Part shown: piece by piece, positions 1-6,563 of the stretch
How positions within the stretch are numbered: position 1 is the first letter of the stretch
Layout: every line of letters begins with the position of its first letter
Notes under the pieces: model-generated
Seen by the model: only the letters and a program-made list of their open reading frames with translations
What the model was told of the DNA's origin: nothing
Databases searched by the model: none
Translations under genes and position numbers: made by a program
Assembly: GCA_030631385.1 (NCBI GenBank)
Contig: DAOVLG010000035.1
Coordinates: forward strand, 1 to 10,297
DNA length: 10,297 bases
Reading direction: 5' to 3'
Source: Candidatus Coatesiibacteriota bacterium
Lineage (GTDB): Bacteria > RBG-13-66-14

Positions 1-306
1 AAGCTCGTAACCCTCCACGCCCGAGTAGCGGACGGTCACCCGGATCACCCATCCGACCCGTGGTGAGTAGTGGTCGCAGGTGAAGACGGCCTCGCCGCCC
101 AGGTCGGGGGCCAGCAGGCCGCCGGGACCGAGACCGAAGCCCTCGACGGCGTAGAGGTAGGCGTCGCCGTGGCGTCCCCGTGCCTCGCTGTCGGCGATTT
201 CTATCGCCCAGTGCAGCGAGCCGGACTCGTACACCTCGGGCGCCAGGATGCAGCCCGTTAGAACGAGGAAAAGGACAGGCAGGACCGGGGTGAACCTACA
301 GCGCAA
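1..306 (-). CDS. Putative lipoprotein, N-terminal part (C-terminus beyond window)
   Basis: The minus strand has an open frame of 102 codons running off the window at base 1. It begins with a TTG at 306-304 and reads MRCRFTPVLPVLFLVLTGC, a short basic start, a hydrophobic stretch and a lipobox L16-T17-G18-C19, so the product is predicted to be exported and lipid-modified at Cys19. The rest (about residues 20-102) alternates polar and hydrophobic residues, is rich in Gly, Val and Tyr and is probably beta-structured; I recognise no family. The start overlaps the end of the upstream lipoprotein gene by 11 nt, which suggests translational coupling in one operon. No ATG or GTG is available before the hydrophobic segment, and the ribosome site is only a weak GGGTGG. 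What is seen is the signal peptide; the function is unknown. Confidence 0.72.
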   Translation of the reverse strand, partial: MRCRFTPVLPVLFLVLTGCILAPEVYESGSLHWAIEIADSEARGRHGDAYLYAVEGFGLGPGGLLAPDLGGEAVFTCDHYSPRVGWVIRVTVRYSGVEGYEL

Positions 307-1348
307 AATCCACCCCCAGACGCAGGTCCAGGGTGTTACCGCTGTAATCGTCCTCCCCGGAAACCCCCACCTGGGAATAATCTACTTCGATCCGCCAGCG
401 GGGTCGGTCGCCGAACTCGGCCCCCAGGCCGTAGATCTGCCACAGGAGCCGCTCGGCGTCGTTGTCCTTCACCGGGTAGGAGGAGAGGAAGGCCCCGATG
501 CTCAGGGCGAGGTCTGCGGTCACGTCCCAGCTCAGGCCGATCCGCCCCCGCAGTCCGTCGGCCAGACGCGCGGTGTAGTCCTGCCTCCGTTCGCCCACCA
601 GCTCCGCGTCCTCCCCGAAGAGGTACCCACCGACGACCACCTCCAGCACCGATTCCAGACCGCCGGAGTCCCTCAGTGGCACCGCCAGCCAGAGGTCGGC
701 CTCCCCGGGGAGCCCCGGCCCACGACCGAGCTCCGCCGGTCCCGACGCCTTGAAGCCGAAGGCCCAGCCGCCCTCGCCGTAGCGCACCCCCACCCGACCG
801 CGCCAGCCGAAAAGCTCCTCCTCCTCGGGGTCACCGGTGAGCCCCTCGAAGCGCCAGCCGCCGTACAGCCCCTCGACGCCGAGACCGAAGCGCAGGTTAT
901 CCCCGCAGGATACCGCCGCGTTCAGGCCCCAGAGATCGCCGGACAAGGCCAGCCGCCGGTCCCCCTCCTCCAGGTTATAGGTGAAATCCGCCCGCCGCAC
1001 GATCCCACCGGCGAAGCCCCAGCCGCCGGACTTAAATCCGAAGCCCATGCCGGCGCTACCGAGGTTGACACCGCCACCGTAGGCGGTCTCACTACCGCTC
1101 ACCACGGTGAAGCGCTCCACCCGTCCGCCCGCGTCTAGATTCAGCTCCACACCGCCCTCGAGCCCGGCGGCGCTGGGATCGTCGGCCGGATCGCCGGTCA
1201 ATGAGGAGGGGAGGGGGGAGAGGTGCACCGGCTCCCCCAGGGCGTTGTAGGCCGCGGTCTGTCTGGCCGAGCCCTCGACCAGGTAGTGCCCGCAACCGGT
1301 GAGAAACGCGATGATGGCAAGGGGAAGGAAGATGGGTACTCCACGCAC
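296..1348 (-). CDS. Putative lipoprotein with beta-barrel-like body, function unknown
   Basis: This encodes about 350 residues. The proposed GTG start at 1348 gives MRGVPIFLPLAIIAFLTGC with lipobox L16-T17-G18-C19, preceded by GAGG seven nt upstream. A TTG at 1366, overlapping the stop of the gene before it and preceded by GGAG, would add six residues and is also possible. The open frame extends further upstream to 1807, but that part overlaps the propeller gene and is arginine/proline/glycine-rich shadow sequence. After Cys19 the protein has many short alternating strands with Gly and aromatic residues (for example GGGVNLGSAGMGFGFKSGG and WRIEVDYSQVGV) and ends LRLGVDFAL, which resembles an outer-membrane barrel or a beta-sandwich. 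The last residue is Leu rather than the usual Phe, Trp or Tyr of barrels, so barrel insertion is uncertain. It lies 14 nt after the propeller gene, in the same operon. Confidence 0.75.
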   Translation of the reverse strand: MRGVPIFLPLAIIAFLTGCGHYLVEGSARQTAAYNALGEPVHLSPLPSSLTGDPADDPSAAGLEGGVELNLDAGGRVERFTVVSGSETAYGGGVNLGSAGMGFGFKSGGWGFAGGIVRRADFTYNLEEGDRRLALSGDLWGLNAAVSCGDNLRFGLGVEGLYGGWRFEGLTGDPEEEELFGWRGRVGVRYGEGGWAFGFKASGPAELGRGPGLPGEADLWLAVPLRDSGGLESVLEVVVGGYLFGEDAELVGERRQDYTARLADGLRGRIGLSWDVTADLALSIGAFLSSYPVKDNDAERLLWQIYGLGAEFGDRPRWRIEVDYSQVGVSGEDDYSGNTLDLRLGVDFAL

Positions 1349-1362
1349 CGTCACACCTCGGG

Positions 1363-2172
1363 TCAATCGTACTCCACCGCGTCGCGGCGATCCTCGGGCG
1401 GGACGTCGAGGGGAAGGAGCTCCGCCGCGTAGGGGTCCAGGCTCCAGATGAGCGTCCGATCGTCGGCAGAGTCGTTCACCACGAGCCACAGACGCGTCCC
1501 ATCCCAGGCCAGACCCGAGGGAAAGCCCCGCGTCGCCGGGAGCGGTATACGCCCCAAAACCTCGCCGTCGGTGCTGAGCTTGAGGATGCCCCGATAGGAG
1601 AGCAGCCAGAGGTTTTTCCCGTCGTAGACCAACTCCCGGCCCTGGCCGACCACGTACTCCCCGTGGGGCTCCCCCTGGCCCAGGCGCCAGAGGTAGATCA
1701 CCCCCAGCTCGTCCACCAGCCAGAAATCGCCGCCCACCCGGGCCAGGCCGGTCTGCCGCCAGGAGGGGAGCTCGATGTACCAGCGCTTGCCGTAGGGCTC
1801 GCCCCAATCCTCGACGGATTCCAGCTTTCTGTCATAGCGCCAGAGCTCGGACTGGTTTCCAGCCAGCCAGAGGAACTCGCCGTCCCAGCACGAGCCGGAG
1901 ACACCGAAGGGGGCGTCACCGGCTGGTGAGAACGCGCCCTTCTCCAGGTCGTAGGTGAAAAAGCGGCCGCTGGGGAGGCTGGTCGTCAGGATCAGCTCCT
2001 CACCGATGAACTCCAAGCTGCCGATGTAATCCAGTCCGACGACGGCCTCCGCCCGGAAGACGGAGTAATCGTACAGCCAGGGGTGCCAGGGCGGCCCCTC
2101 CGCCGGCTGGGGCGGTATCGCCGCCATACCGACGCAGACCAACAGCGGTAGCACAAACACGACTCTTTGCAC
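1363..2172 (-). CDS. Secreted beta-propeller-like protein, function unknown
   Basis: 269 residues from a GTG start at 2172, with a strong AAAGGGGG ribosome site about seven nt upstream. Residues 1-25 (MQRVVFVLPLLVCVGMAAIP and following) form a signal peptide without a lipobox, so the product is probably released to the periplasm or outside. The mature part has a recurring motif, DGxxLWL or close to it, at about residues 56-62 (IGEELIL), 97-103 (DGEFLWL), 147-153 (GGDFWLV), 184-190 (DGKNLWL) and 224-230 (DGTRLWL). The spacing of 37-50 residues is that of blades in a beta-propeller. Such WDGxxLWL repeats occur in glutamine-cyclotransferase-like and NHL/SMP-30-like proteins, but I see no catalytic signature, so binding or scaffolding is as likely as catalysis. 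It is the first gene of the minus-strand run with two lipoproteins, which suggests a shared envelope role. Confidence 0.8.
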   Translation of the reverse strand: MQRVVFVLPLLVCVGMAAIPPQPAEGPPWHPWLYDYSVFRAEAVVGLDYIGSLEFIGEELILTTSLPSGRFFTYDLEKGAFSPAGDAPFGVSGSCWDGEFLWLAGNQSELWRYDRKLESVEDWGEPYGKRWYIELPSWRQTGLARVGGDFWLVDELGVIYLWRLGQGEPHGEYVVGQGRELVYDGKNLWLLSYRGILKLSTDGEVLGRIPLPATRGFPSGLAWDGTRLWLVVNDSADDRTLIWSLDPYAAELLPLDVPPEDRRDAVEYD

Positions 2173-2444
2173 GATACAACCCCCTTTCTTGAACCCGACC
2201 CTACAGCCCCCGGACCAGCCCGACGGCGAAGGTGCAGTAACCGTAATGGATCACCCGCTCGTTTCGGACCGACCGGGGAGCATGTCCTGCATTTAGTTTA
2301 GCACGTTTGGGCCGTTTCGGCGGTCGAATTTGAACGACCTCCCGCTTACCAATTGCAGTGTGGAGCAACGCCGGGCGCTGGACCACGGCCATGCGAGGTA
2401 TAGTTTTAATTCAAACATCATCCACGCGTGCGGCAATCCCGCTT

Positions 2445-2488
2445 GTCGCTCCCTCTATACACCAAGACAAGGGGTTTTAACCCCTTGT
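2445..2488. repeat. Direct repeat copy 1, with internal hairpin
   Basis: Bases 2445-2485 are identical over 41 bp to 2812-2852, and the match extends to 2488 with one mismatch. A weaker resemblance starts at a shared CGTGCG upstream (2427 here, 2791 in the other copy). The right half is a palindrome, ACAAGGGGTT / AACCCCTTGT, a 10-bp stem around TT at 2467-2488. It is not followed by a T-run on either strand, so it is a poor terminator. Confidence 0.9.
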
Positions 2489-2515
2489 TCATCATCTACA
2501 CGCTCTTATCCCAAA

Positions 2516-2544
2516 CGTAGGGGCGGGGCTCTGCCCCCGCCCGC
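2516..2544 (+). repeat. Small palindromic repeat, CTCTGC-loop family
   Basis: A 29-bp sequence identical to 8467-8495. After GTAG comes the stem GGGCGGGG / CCCCGCCC around the loop CTCTGC. It belongs to the same family as the elements at 8418-8443 and 10231-10256, which have the same length and layout but different, still fully paired, stem bases. Confidence 0.9.
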
Positions 2545-2587
2545 CAACGCCGGGCGTTGCATCCCGGACCCGCGGGGATAGGTATCC
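2545..2587. repeat. Chain of three short hairpins next to the palindromic repeat
   Basis: Immediately after the 29-bp element lie CAACGCC-G-GGCGTTG (2545-2559), then ATCCC...GGGAT (2561-2579), then GGATA-GG-TATCC (2576-2587). The last two share bases and cannot form together. They may be parts of a longer composite repeat. Confidence 0.6.
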
Positions 2588-2632
2588 TCAATCCAAAAAA
2601 CCTTCCCGCGCGCGAAACCATAATTACAACTG

Positions 2633-2657
2633 TAGGGCGGGGTTTCCTAACCCCGCC
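2633..2657 (+). repeat. Small palindromic repeat, variant stem
   Basis: GTAG is followed by a 9-bp stem GGCGGGGTT / AACCCCGCC with a TCCT loop. It shares the GTAG-GG-CGGGG opening with the CTCTGY-loop family but has a different loop and a shorter overall length, so it is a related subtype. Confidence 0.75.
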
Positions 2658-2686
2658 GCCGCTTTTAAAATTACTATGCCTTTTTC

Positions 2687-2711
2687 GGCGGGGATTCAAT
2701 CCCCACCCTAC
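2687..2711 (-). repeat. Small palindromic repeat, variant stem, inverted
   Basis: Read on the minus strand this begins GTAG and continues with the stem GGTGGGGATT / AATCCCCGCC around a single base. One position is a T-G pair, which a transcript could keep as U-G. It points towards the element at 2633-2657, so the two form an inverted pair. Confidence 0.7.
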
Positions 2712-2811
2712 CTTCATGGTCAGGAATAACTCTTTATTAGTGGGGTTTCTGTTGGTCCTGATAATGATTGTGATCCCTTCTAATAAATGCCGTGCGTGGC
2801 CGCTCCCACCG

Positions 2812-2855
2812 GTCGCTCCCTCTATACACCAAGACAAGGGGTTTTAACCCCTCGT
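2812..2855. repeat. Direct repeat copy 2, with internal hairpin
   Basis: This is the second copy of the 41-bp direct repeat, in the same orientation, starting 367 bp after the first. Its one difference (C instead of T at 2853) introduces a mismatch in the lower part of the hairpin stem, so the 41-bp core is conserved beyond the needs of the hairpin. Confidence 0.9.
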
Positions 2856-2949
2856 GGTCGTATTTTAAGGCTTTAACACCTTTTCTAACATAGATACCGG
2901 TATCCTTTACGCTTAATATATTCCCACAATCAAGAAGATTGCAAAGAGG

Positions 2950-4557
2950 CTAGTCCGGCGTTTCTTCGTGACCCTCCGGCAGCTCCCCGGTGGGTCTCCC
3001 GCCCCGATCCCCACCCGACCGACCGCCGAAGCGATCCTTGATCCCGTCCAGGACCAGCTTAACCTCCTCGGCCTTGAAGAGACCGAAGACCTTCAGCAGC
3101 ACCACGAAGAGCCCCAGGGCGCCCACCCGGCCGAGGATGCCCCACGAGCCGAAGGGCAGGAAGGTCGTACCGATCCAAAGCACAACGGCCAGGGTGACGA
3201 TCTTGAACACCGCGCCCAGATCATAATCAATGTGGTACTGGCGCTGGGCGAAGCGGTAATGTACGAAGGCCATCAGGGCGAAGCCCAGCACGGTGGCCAC
3301 CGCCGCGCCCATCATGCCCCAGAGGGGGATCAGGAGGAAGTTGAGCCCGATGTTGGCCGAGACGCCGATGGTCGCCGTGTAGGCCTGGTACTTGGTCTTA
3401 TGCACCACCGAGGTGCCCGCGGTGAAGACCAGGTACATCCCGTAGAAGCAGTGGGAGAGGCTGAGGATGAAGACCGCGCTCCAGGAGCCGTAGAAGGGCC
3501 AGGTCGCCATGAGCTTGACTATCTCCGGCGACATCACCCCGATGGCGAAGGCGATCCCCACGGCCAGGAGACTGAACAAGGTCAGCACCGCCCGGTAGAC
3601 CCGCTTGGCCTCGGGCTGGTGGTAGATGCTGAACATCAACGGACCCCAGGCGAAGATGAAGGGCTGAACGAGGCCCAGGCGGACGATGAGGGAGAACTTG
3701 TACGCCAGGTCGTAGAGCCCGACCTCGCCCAGGGACGGCAGAGCCCCGGACAGGAGCGCGCCGGTCTTGCCCACCATCTCACCGAGCCCCTTCTGGGCGA
3801 TGACGGCGAACTTGGTCGCCGGGGCGGCGATGCGCAGGATGTAACGGTTGGCCAGGGTGAGCACCCACCCCGCCATCGCCGCCGGAACCAGGGGCAGGCC
3901 GAAGCTGGTGATTCGTTTCAACAGGTTCCAGGAGAACCGCAGCCGCATGTTGCGGAAGGTGATAAAAAGGAGCACCGGGGCGATCACCAGGGCGGAGTAG
4001 AACTGGGCCTTGATTATCCCCAACGGTCCCGCGCCCAGTCCCACGACGAAAAGAATATTGAAGGCCATTATCAGCCCGAACCTGAAGACGCTGAGGACGG
4101 TGTAGACACCCGGCCGCTCCTTGGCCCGGATAATCGCCAGGGGCACGACCTTGACCATCACCAGTAGCTGGGAGGCGGTAGCGTACCGGAAGTAGATCGT
4201 GTAGTCCTTCGTACCGAAGAAGAGCTTGGAGAGGTCGCCGGAGAGGGGGAAGGTCAGGGCGAAGATCGCGCCGGCGGCCACGACCTGGAAGAGGAAGGAG
4301 GTGGTCACCAACGTACCCCGAGACCGGGCGTCCGGCTCCTCGAAGTAGGCCTTGAAGAGAGCGCTGTCAACACCCAGGCGCAGAATGATCTCCAACACGG
4401 TGATGTAGATCATCACCATGGCCACCACGCCGTAGTCGTTGGGCGACAGGTAGCGGGTGTAGACCGGGATCAAAAGAAAACCCACGGCCTTGGAGATGAC
4501 CCCGCCCAGGCCGTAGATGATCGTGTGCTTGAAGGTCTTCTTCAGCTGCTCGAGCAA
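2950..4557 (-). CDS. Polysaccharide/oligosaccharide flippase (Wzx-like, MATE/MOP superfamily)
   Basis: 535 residues, mostly hydrophobic, with about 12-14 predicted membrane segments. The N-terminus (FKHTIIYGLGGVISKAVGFL, then LIPVYTRYLSPNDYGVV at about 29-45) is the hallmark of the polysaccharide biosynthesis/Wzx flippase family, which moves lipid-linked oligosaccharides across the inner membrane for O-antigen, capsule or similar polymers. A second family-like stretch is GLYDLAYKFS at 280-289. Residues about 244-278 look like an extra loop compared with typical Wzx proteins, and residues about 497-535 form a charged, Gly-rich, probably disordered cytoplasmic tail. The start is TTG at 4557: an in-frame TAA lies nine codons upstream (4584-4582) with no ATG or GTG between, and GGAG sits seven nt before the TTG. 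No glycosyltransferase genes are next to it, so its substrate cannot be inferred. Confidence 0.9.
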   Translation of the reverse strand: MLEQLKKTFKHTIIYGLGGVISKAVGFLLIPVYTRYLSPNDYGVVAMVMIYITVLEIILRLGVDSALFKAYFEEPDARSRGTLVTTSFLFQVVAAGAIFALTFPLSGDLSKLFFGTKDYTIYFRYATASQLLVMVKVVPLAIIRAKERPGVYTVLSVFRFGLIMAFNILFVVGLGAGPLGIIKAQFYSALVIAPVLLFITFRNMRLRFSWNLLKRITSFGLPLVPAAMAGWVLTLANRYILRIAAPATKFAVIAQKGLGEMVGKTGALLSGALPSLGEVGLYDLAYKFSLIVRLGLVQPFIFAWGPLMFSIYHQPEAKRVYRAVLTLFSLLAVGIAFAIGVMSPEIVKLMATWPFYGSWSAVFILSLSHCFYGMYLVFTAGTSVVHKTKYQAYTATIGVSANIGLNFLLIPLWGMMGAAVATVLGFALMAFVHYRFAQRQYHIDYDLGAVFKIVTLAVVLWIGTTFLPFGSWGILGRVGALGLFVVLLKVFGLFKAEEVKLVLDGIKDRFGGRSGGDRGGRPTGELPEGHEETPD

Positions 4558-4596
4558 TACTCCACTCCGCCGCGACCACGATTACCGCAAAAGGGT

Positions 4597-4602
4597 AGCA
4601 TA
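4597..4602 (-). promoter_or_regulatory. Possible -10 element for the flippase gene
   Basis: On the minus strand TATGCT lies about 40 nt upstream of the TTG start, in the divergent region. I see no good -35 partner at 16-18 nt, so this is a weak candidate. Confidence 0.25.
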
Positions 4603-4657
4603 AATGGGTCCGCCGGTGCACGCGATCTTTGCACCCGCCACCGCCTCCCCCCTTCTA

Positions 4658-4666
4658 TGGTAAAAT
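4658..4666 (+). promoter_or_regulatory. Extended -10 promoter of the acyl-CoA dehydrogenase gene
   Basis: TGGTAAAAT fits the extended -10 pattern TGn followed by TAAAAT, which can work without a strong -35. Transcription would begin near 4673, leaving a leader of about 24 nt containing AGGAGGG (4687-4693), four nt before the ATG if counted from AGGAGG. Confidence 0.55.
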
Positions 4667-4696
4667 CCACCCGCTTCCACCCGATTAGGAGGGTGC

Positions 4697-5860
4697 ATGG
4701 ACTACCTCCTCACCCCGGAACAGATCGAGATGCGCGATCTTGCGCGGCGCATCGCTCGTGAGAAAATACAGCCCGTCGCCGCGGAGTACGACGTCAAACA
4801 GGAATTCCCCTGGCCGATCGTAAAGATCTTCGCTCAAACCGACCTCTTCCGCACCTTCATCCCGGTGGAGTACGGTGGTCTGGGCGGCGGGATCCTCGAG
4901 CTGGCCATCATCACCGAGGAGCTCAGCCGCGGGTGCGGCGGCATCGCCCTGGCCCTGGCCGGTACCGCTCTGGGCGCCTACCCGATCATCCTCTTCGGCA
5001 CCGAGGAGCAGAAACGCAAGTACCTGCCCTCGGTGGCCGCCGGTGAGAAACTGTGCGCCTTCGCCCTCACCGAGCCCGAGGCCGGTTCCGACGCGGGGGC
5101 CCAGAAAACCACCGCAAAAAAGGTGAAGGGCGGGTACATCCTCAACGGCACCAAACAGTGGATTACCAACGGCGGCGAGGCCAAGATATACACCATCATC
5201 GCCATAACCGACCGCGCCAAGGGCTCCCGCGGCATATCCGCCTTCATTCTCGAGGACGGCACCGAGGGCTTCAACTACGGAAAGAAGGAGGATAAGATGG
5301 GCATCCGCGCATCCTCCACCCGGGAGCTCTCCTTCACCGACTGCTTCATTCCCGAGGAAAACCGTCTGAGCCGCGAGGGACTGGGCTTCTCCGTCGCCAT
5401 GCGCACCCTGGACCGTACCCGACCCGGGGTAGCCGCCCAGGCGGTGGGAATCGCCCAAGCGGCGCTGGACATCTCCCTGGAGTACTCCCACCAGCGCATC
5501 CAGTTCGGCAAGCCCATCTCCAGTTTCCAGTCCATCCAGAACATGCTGGCCGACATGGCCACCGGGATCGAAGCGTCACGCTCTTTGATCTACCAGGCGG
5601 CCCGACACATTGATTCCGGCGCCAAGGACATCTCCAAGGTCAGCGCCATGTCCAAGCTCTTCGCCTCCGACATGGCCATGAGGGTCACCACCGACGCGGT
5701 GCAGATCCTGGGCGGTTACGGCTACATGAAGGACTATCCGGTGGAAAAGCTCATGCGAGACGCCAAGATCACCCAGATCTACGAGGGGACGAACCAGATC
5801 CAGCGCCTGATCATCGCTACCAACCTCATAAAGGAGCTCGTAAAGAAAAAGAAACGGTAA
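4697..5860 (+). CDS. Acyl-CoA dehydrogenase (short-chain/butyryl-CoA type)
   Basis: 387 residues, the usual length for this soluble flavoenzyme family. It oxidises an acyl-CoA to the trans-2-enoyl-CoA, passing electrons through FAD to electron-transfer flavoprotein. The first family signature is at 123-135 (ALTEPEAGSDAGA), with FAD-side WITNGG at 155-160. RIQFGKPI lies at 267-274, and the second signature starts at Q336 (QILGGYGYMKDYPVEKLMRD). The catalytic base is Glu363 in IYEGTNQIQR, the position used by short- and medium-chain enzymes rather than by isovaleryl-CoA dehydrogenase. ATG 4697 is supported by AGGAGG just upstream. Sequence motifs alone do not settle the chain length; a bcd-like role is plausible but no etfAB genes are in view. 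The enoyl-CoA hydratase 1.06 kb downstream catalyses the next step. No hairpin terminator follows. Confidence 0.96.
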   Translation: MDYLLTPEQIEMRDLARRIAREKIQPVAAEYDVKQEFPWPIVKIFAQTDLFRTFIPVEYGGLGGGILELAIITEELSRGCGGIALALAGTALGAYPIILFGTEEQKRKYLPSVAAGEKLCAFALTEPEAGSDAGAQKTTAKKVKGGYILNGTKQWITNGGEAKIYTIIAITDRAKGSRGISAFILEDGTEGFNYGKKEDKMGIRASSTRELSFTDCFIPEENRLSREGLGFSVAMRTLDRTRPGVAAQAVGIAQAALDISLEYSHQRIQFGKPISSFQSIQNMLADMATGIEASRSLIYQAARHIDSGAKDISKVSAMSKLFASDMAMRVTTDAVQILGGYGYMKDYPVEKLMRDAKITQIYEGTNQIQRLIIATNLIKELVKKKKR

Positions 5861-6028
5861 TCCCCCTACCATCCCATAAACTTACCTCCCCAGGATACAC
5901 AAAGTTTAATTAAAATTAGCAAAAAAATCACAAAAGAATATGCATAGTAAAAAAAAGAAGTGATAATCACCAATAATGAACAGATAATATCATACTATCT
6001 ATATAGACCTCAGTAAGTGTGTGCATGC

Positions 6029-6100
6029 TATCCCGCCACCAGATGATGGGATAATGTGGCGAAAAGCGGGAAGCTTGACCGCCACCTCAAGCGTCTGGTG
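6029..6100 (+). other. Segment with several competing hairpins
   Basis: CACCAGATG (6037-6045) can pair with CGTCTGGTG (6092-6100), nine pairs with one T-G, enclosing GCTTGA / TCAAGC (6073-6078 and 6087-6092). Alternatives that use the same bases are TATCCC / GGGATA (6029-6034 and 6048-6053), CGCCAC (6035-6039 region) / GTGGCG, and TCCCGC / GCGGGA. Mutually exclusive pairings like these can indicate a structured transcript, but could also occur by chance. Confidence 0.35.
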
Positions 6101-6127
6101 TACACTAGCTACCTCCACGATCGCTGA

Positions 6128-6206
6128 GGCGGTGGCACAGGTTTTTGCAGGAGGGAACCCGGCGGACTTCATCAAGGTTCATTTGCGCAAAAACTGTGCC
6201 ACCGCC
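6128..6206. repeat. Long inverted repeat (20-bp stem, 38-nt loop)
   Basis: The left arm 6128-6148 and right arm 6187-6206 pair over 20 bp with one bulged G in the left arm (GGCGGTGGCACAG and TTTTTGC against their complements). Within the loop GAACC (6155-6159) pairs with GGTTC (6176-6180). No T-run follows on either strand, so it is not an ordinary terminator. A folded RNA or a mobile-element relic are the plausible readings. Confidence 0.8.
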
Positions 6207-6328
6207 AGCAGGGAACACTTGAACTCGACCGAACAAAACAACGAGTAACGATTAAGGCCGACATCCTCCCGAACTCCAATGTAGACAACGACGGATACAA
6301 AAACAAAAGTCATCTCACCCGGTGGATT

Positions 6329-6351
6329 AAAACGTAATCTCCGTACGTTTT
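6329..6351. repeat. Inverted repeat, 8-bp arms
   Basis: AAAACGTA (6329-6336) and TACGTTTT (6344-6351) are exact inverse complements around seven nt. The sense and the partner are unknown; the size fits a dimeric regulator site or a small hairpin. Confidence 0.5.
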
Positions 6352-6544
6352 CCAAGAGAGATCGTTTAGGTTTAAACAACGAAATGACCCGGACATACTA
6401 CCCTATCTGAAAGGCATCATCCTTGGTCCATGAACGTGTGTAATGCCAAAAAGAAAGATGAGGTACTTCTGGTGCTATTAACAAAGAGTTTATTAGTAAT
6501 AGAAAGTAGTAGGTAGTAGGCCCGTTGAAAAGTTTAATAACTTT

Positions 6545-6563
6545 GGTTTATCGGAGATAAACC
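6545..6563. repeat. Hairpin, 8-bp stem and 3-nt loop
   Basis: GGTTTATC-GGA-GATAAACC is a perfect hairpin. It has no T-run after it on the plus strand, so termination is not supported. Confidence 0.5.

Larger units (their letters stand above)
2173..2949. other. Repeat-rich intergenic region without a gene
   Basis: This 777-bp gap separates two minus-strand genes. Short open frames exist on both strands (for example 2496-2837 minus and 2557-2847 plus), but they run through palindromic repeats and I reject them. From about 2427 to 2855 it is almost entirely repeats: two copies of a 41-bp sequence bounding several hairpin elements. The part from 2173 to about 2426 should hold the promoter of the propeller gene, but I found no convincing -35/-10 pair. 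A 12-bp palindrome, GATACCGGTATC, lies at 2893-2904, downstream of the flippase stop. No hairpin followed by a T-run in the flippase direction was found. Confidence 0.75.

Noticed and set aside
248..1138. 296-codon plus-strand open frame
   Set aside because: It lies opposite the lipoprotein gene, is Pro/Gly/Glu-rich low-complexity, and has no family resemblance.
1349..1807. N-terminal extension of the lipoprotein frame up to 1807
   Set aside because: It overlaps the propeller gene, is Arg/Pro/Gly-rich, and would bury a clear lipoprotein signal peptide in mid-protein.
2496..2847. Open frames of 96 and 113 codons on opposite strands in the repeat region
   Set aside because: Both run through palindromic repeats, which explains their Pro/Gly/Arg composition and their overlap on both strands.
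2445..2855. CRISPR-like array
   Set aside because: There are only two copies of the 41-bp unit, separated by over 320 bp containing other repeats, with no regular spacers and no cas genes.
2968..4167. 399-codon open frame on the plus strand, opposite the flippase gene
   Set aside because: It is antisense to a clear membrane protein, has a biased His/Gln/Glu/Gly/Arg-rich composition typical of GC-skewed shadow frames, and lacks a ribosome site.
4685..5491. 268-codon minus-strand open frame
   Set aside because: It is the reverse of the acyl-CoA dehydrogenase, which has every expected motif.
6021..6248. 75-codon plus-strand open frame in the AT-rich region
   Set aside because: There is no ribosome site or recognisable domain, and its centre is formed by the two arms of the inverted repeat.
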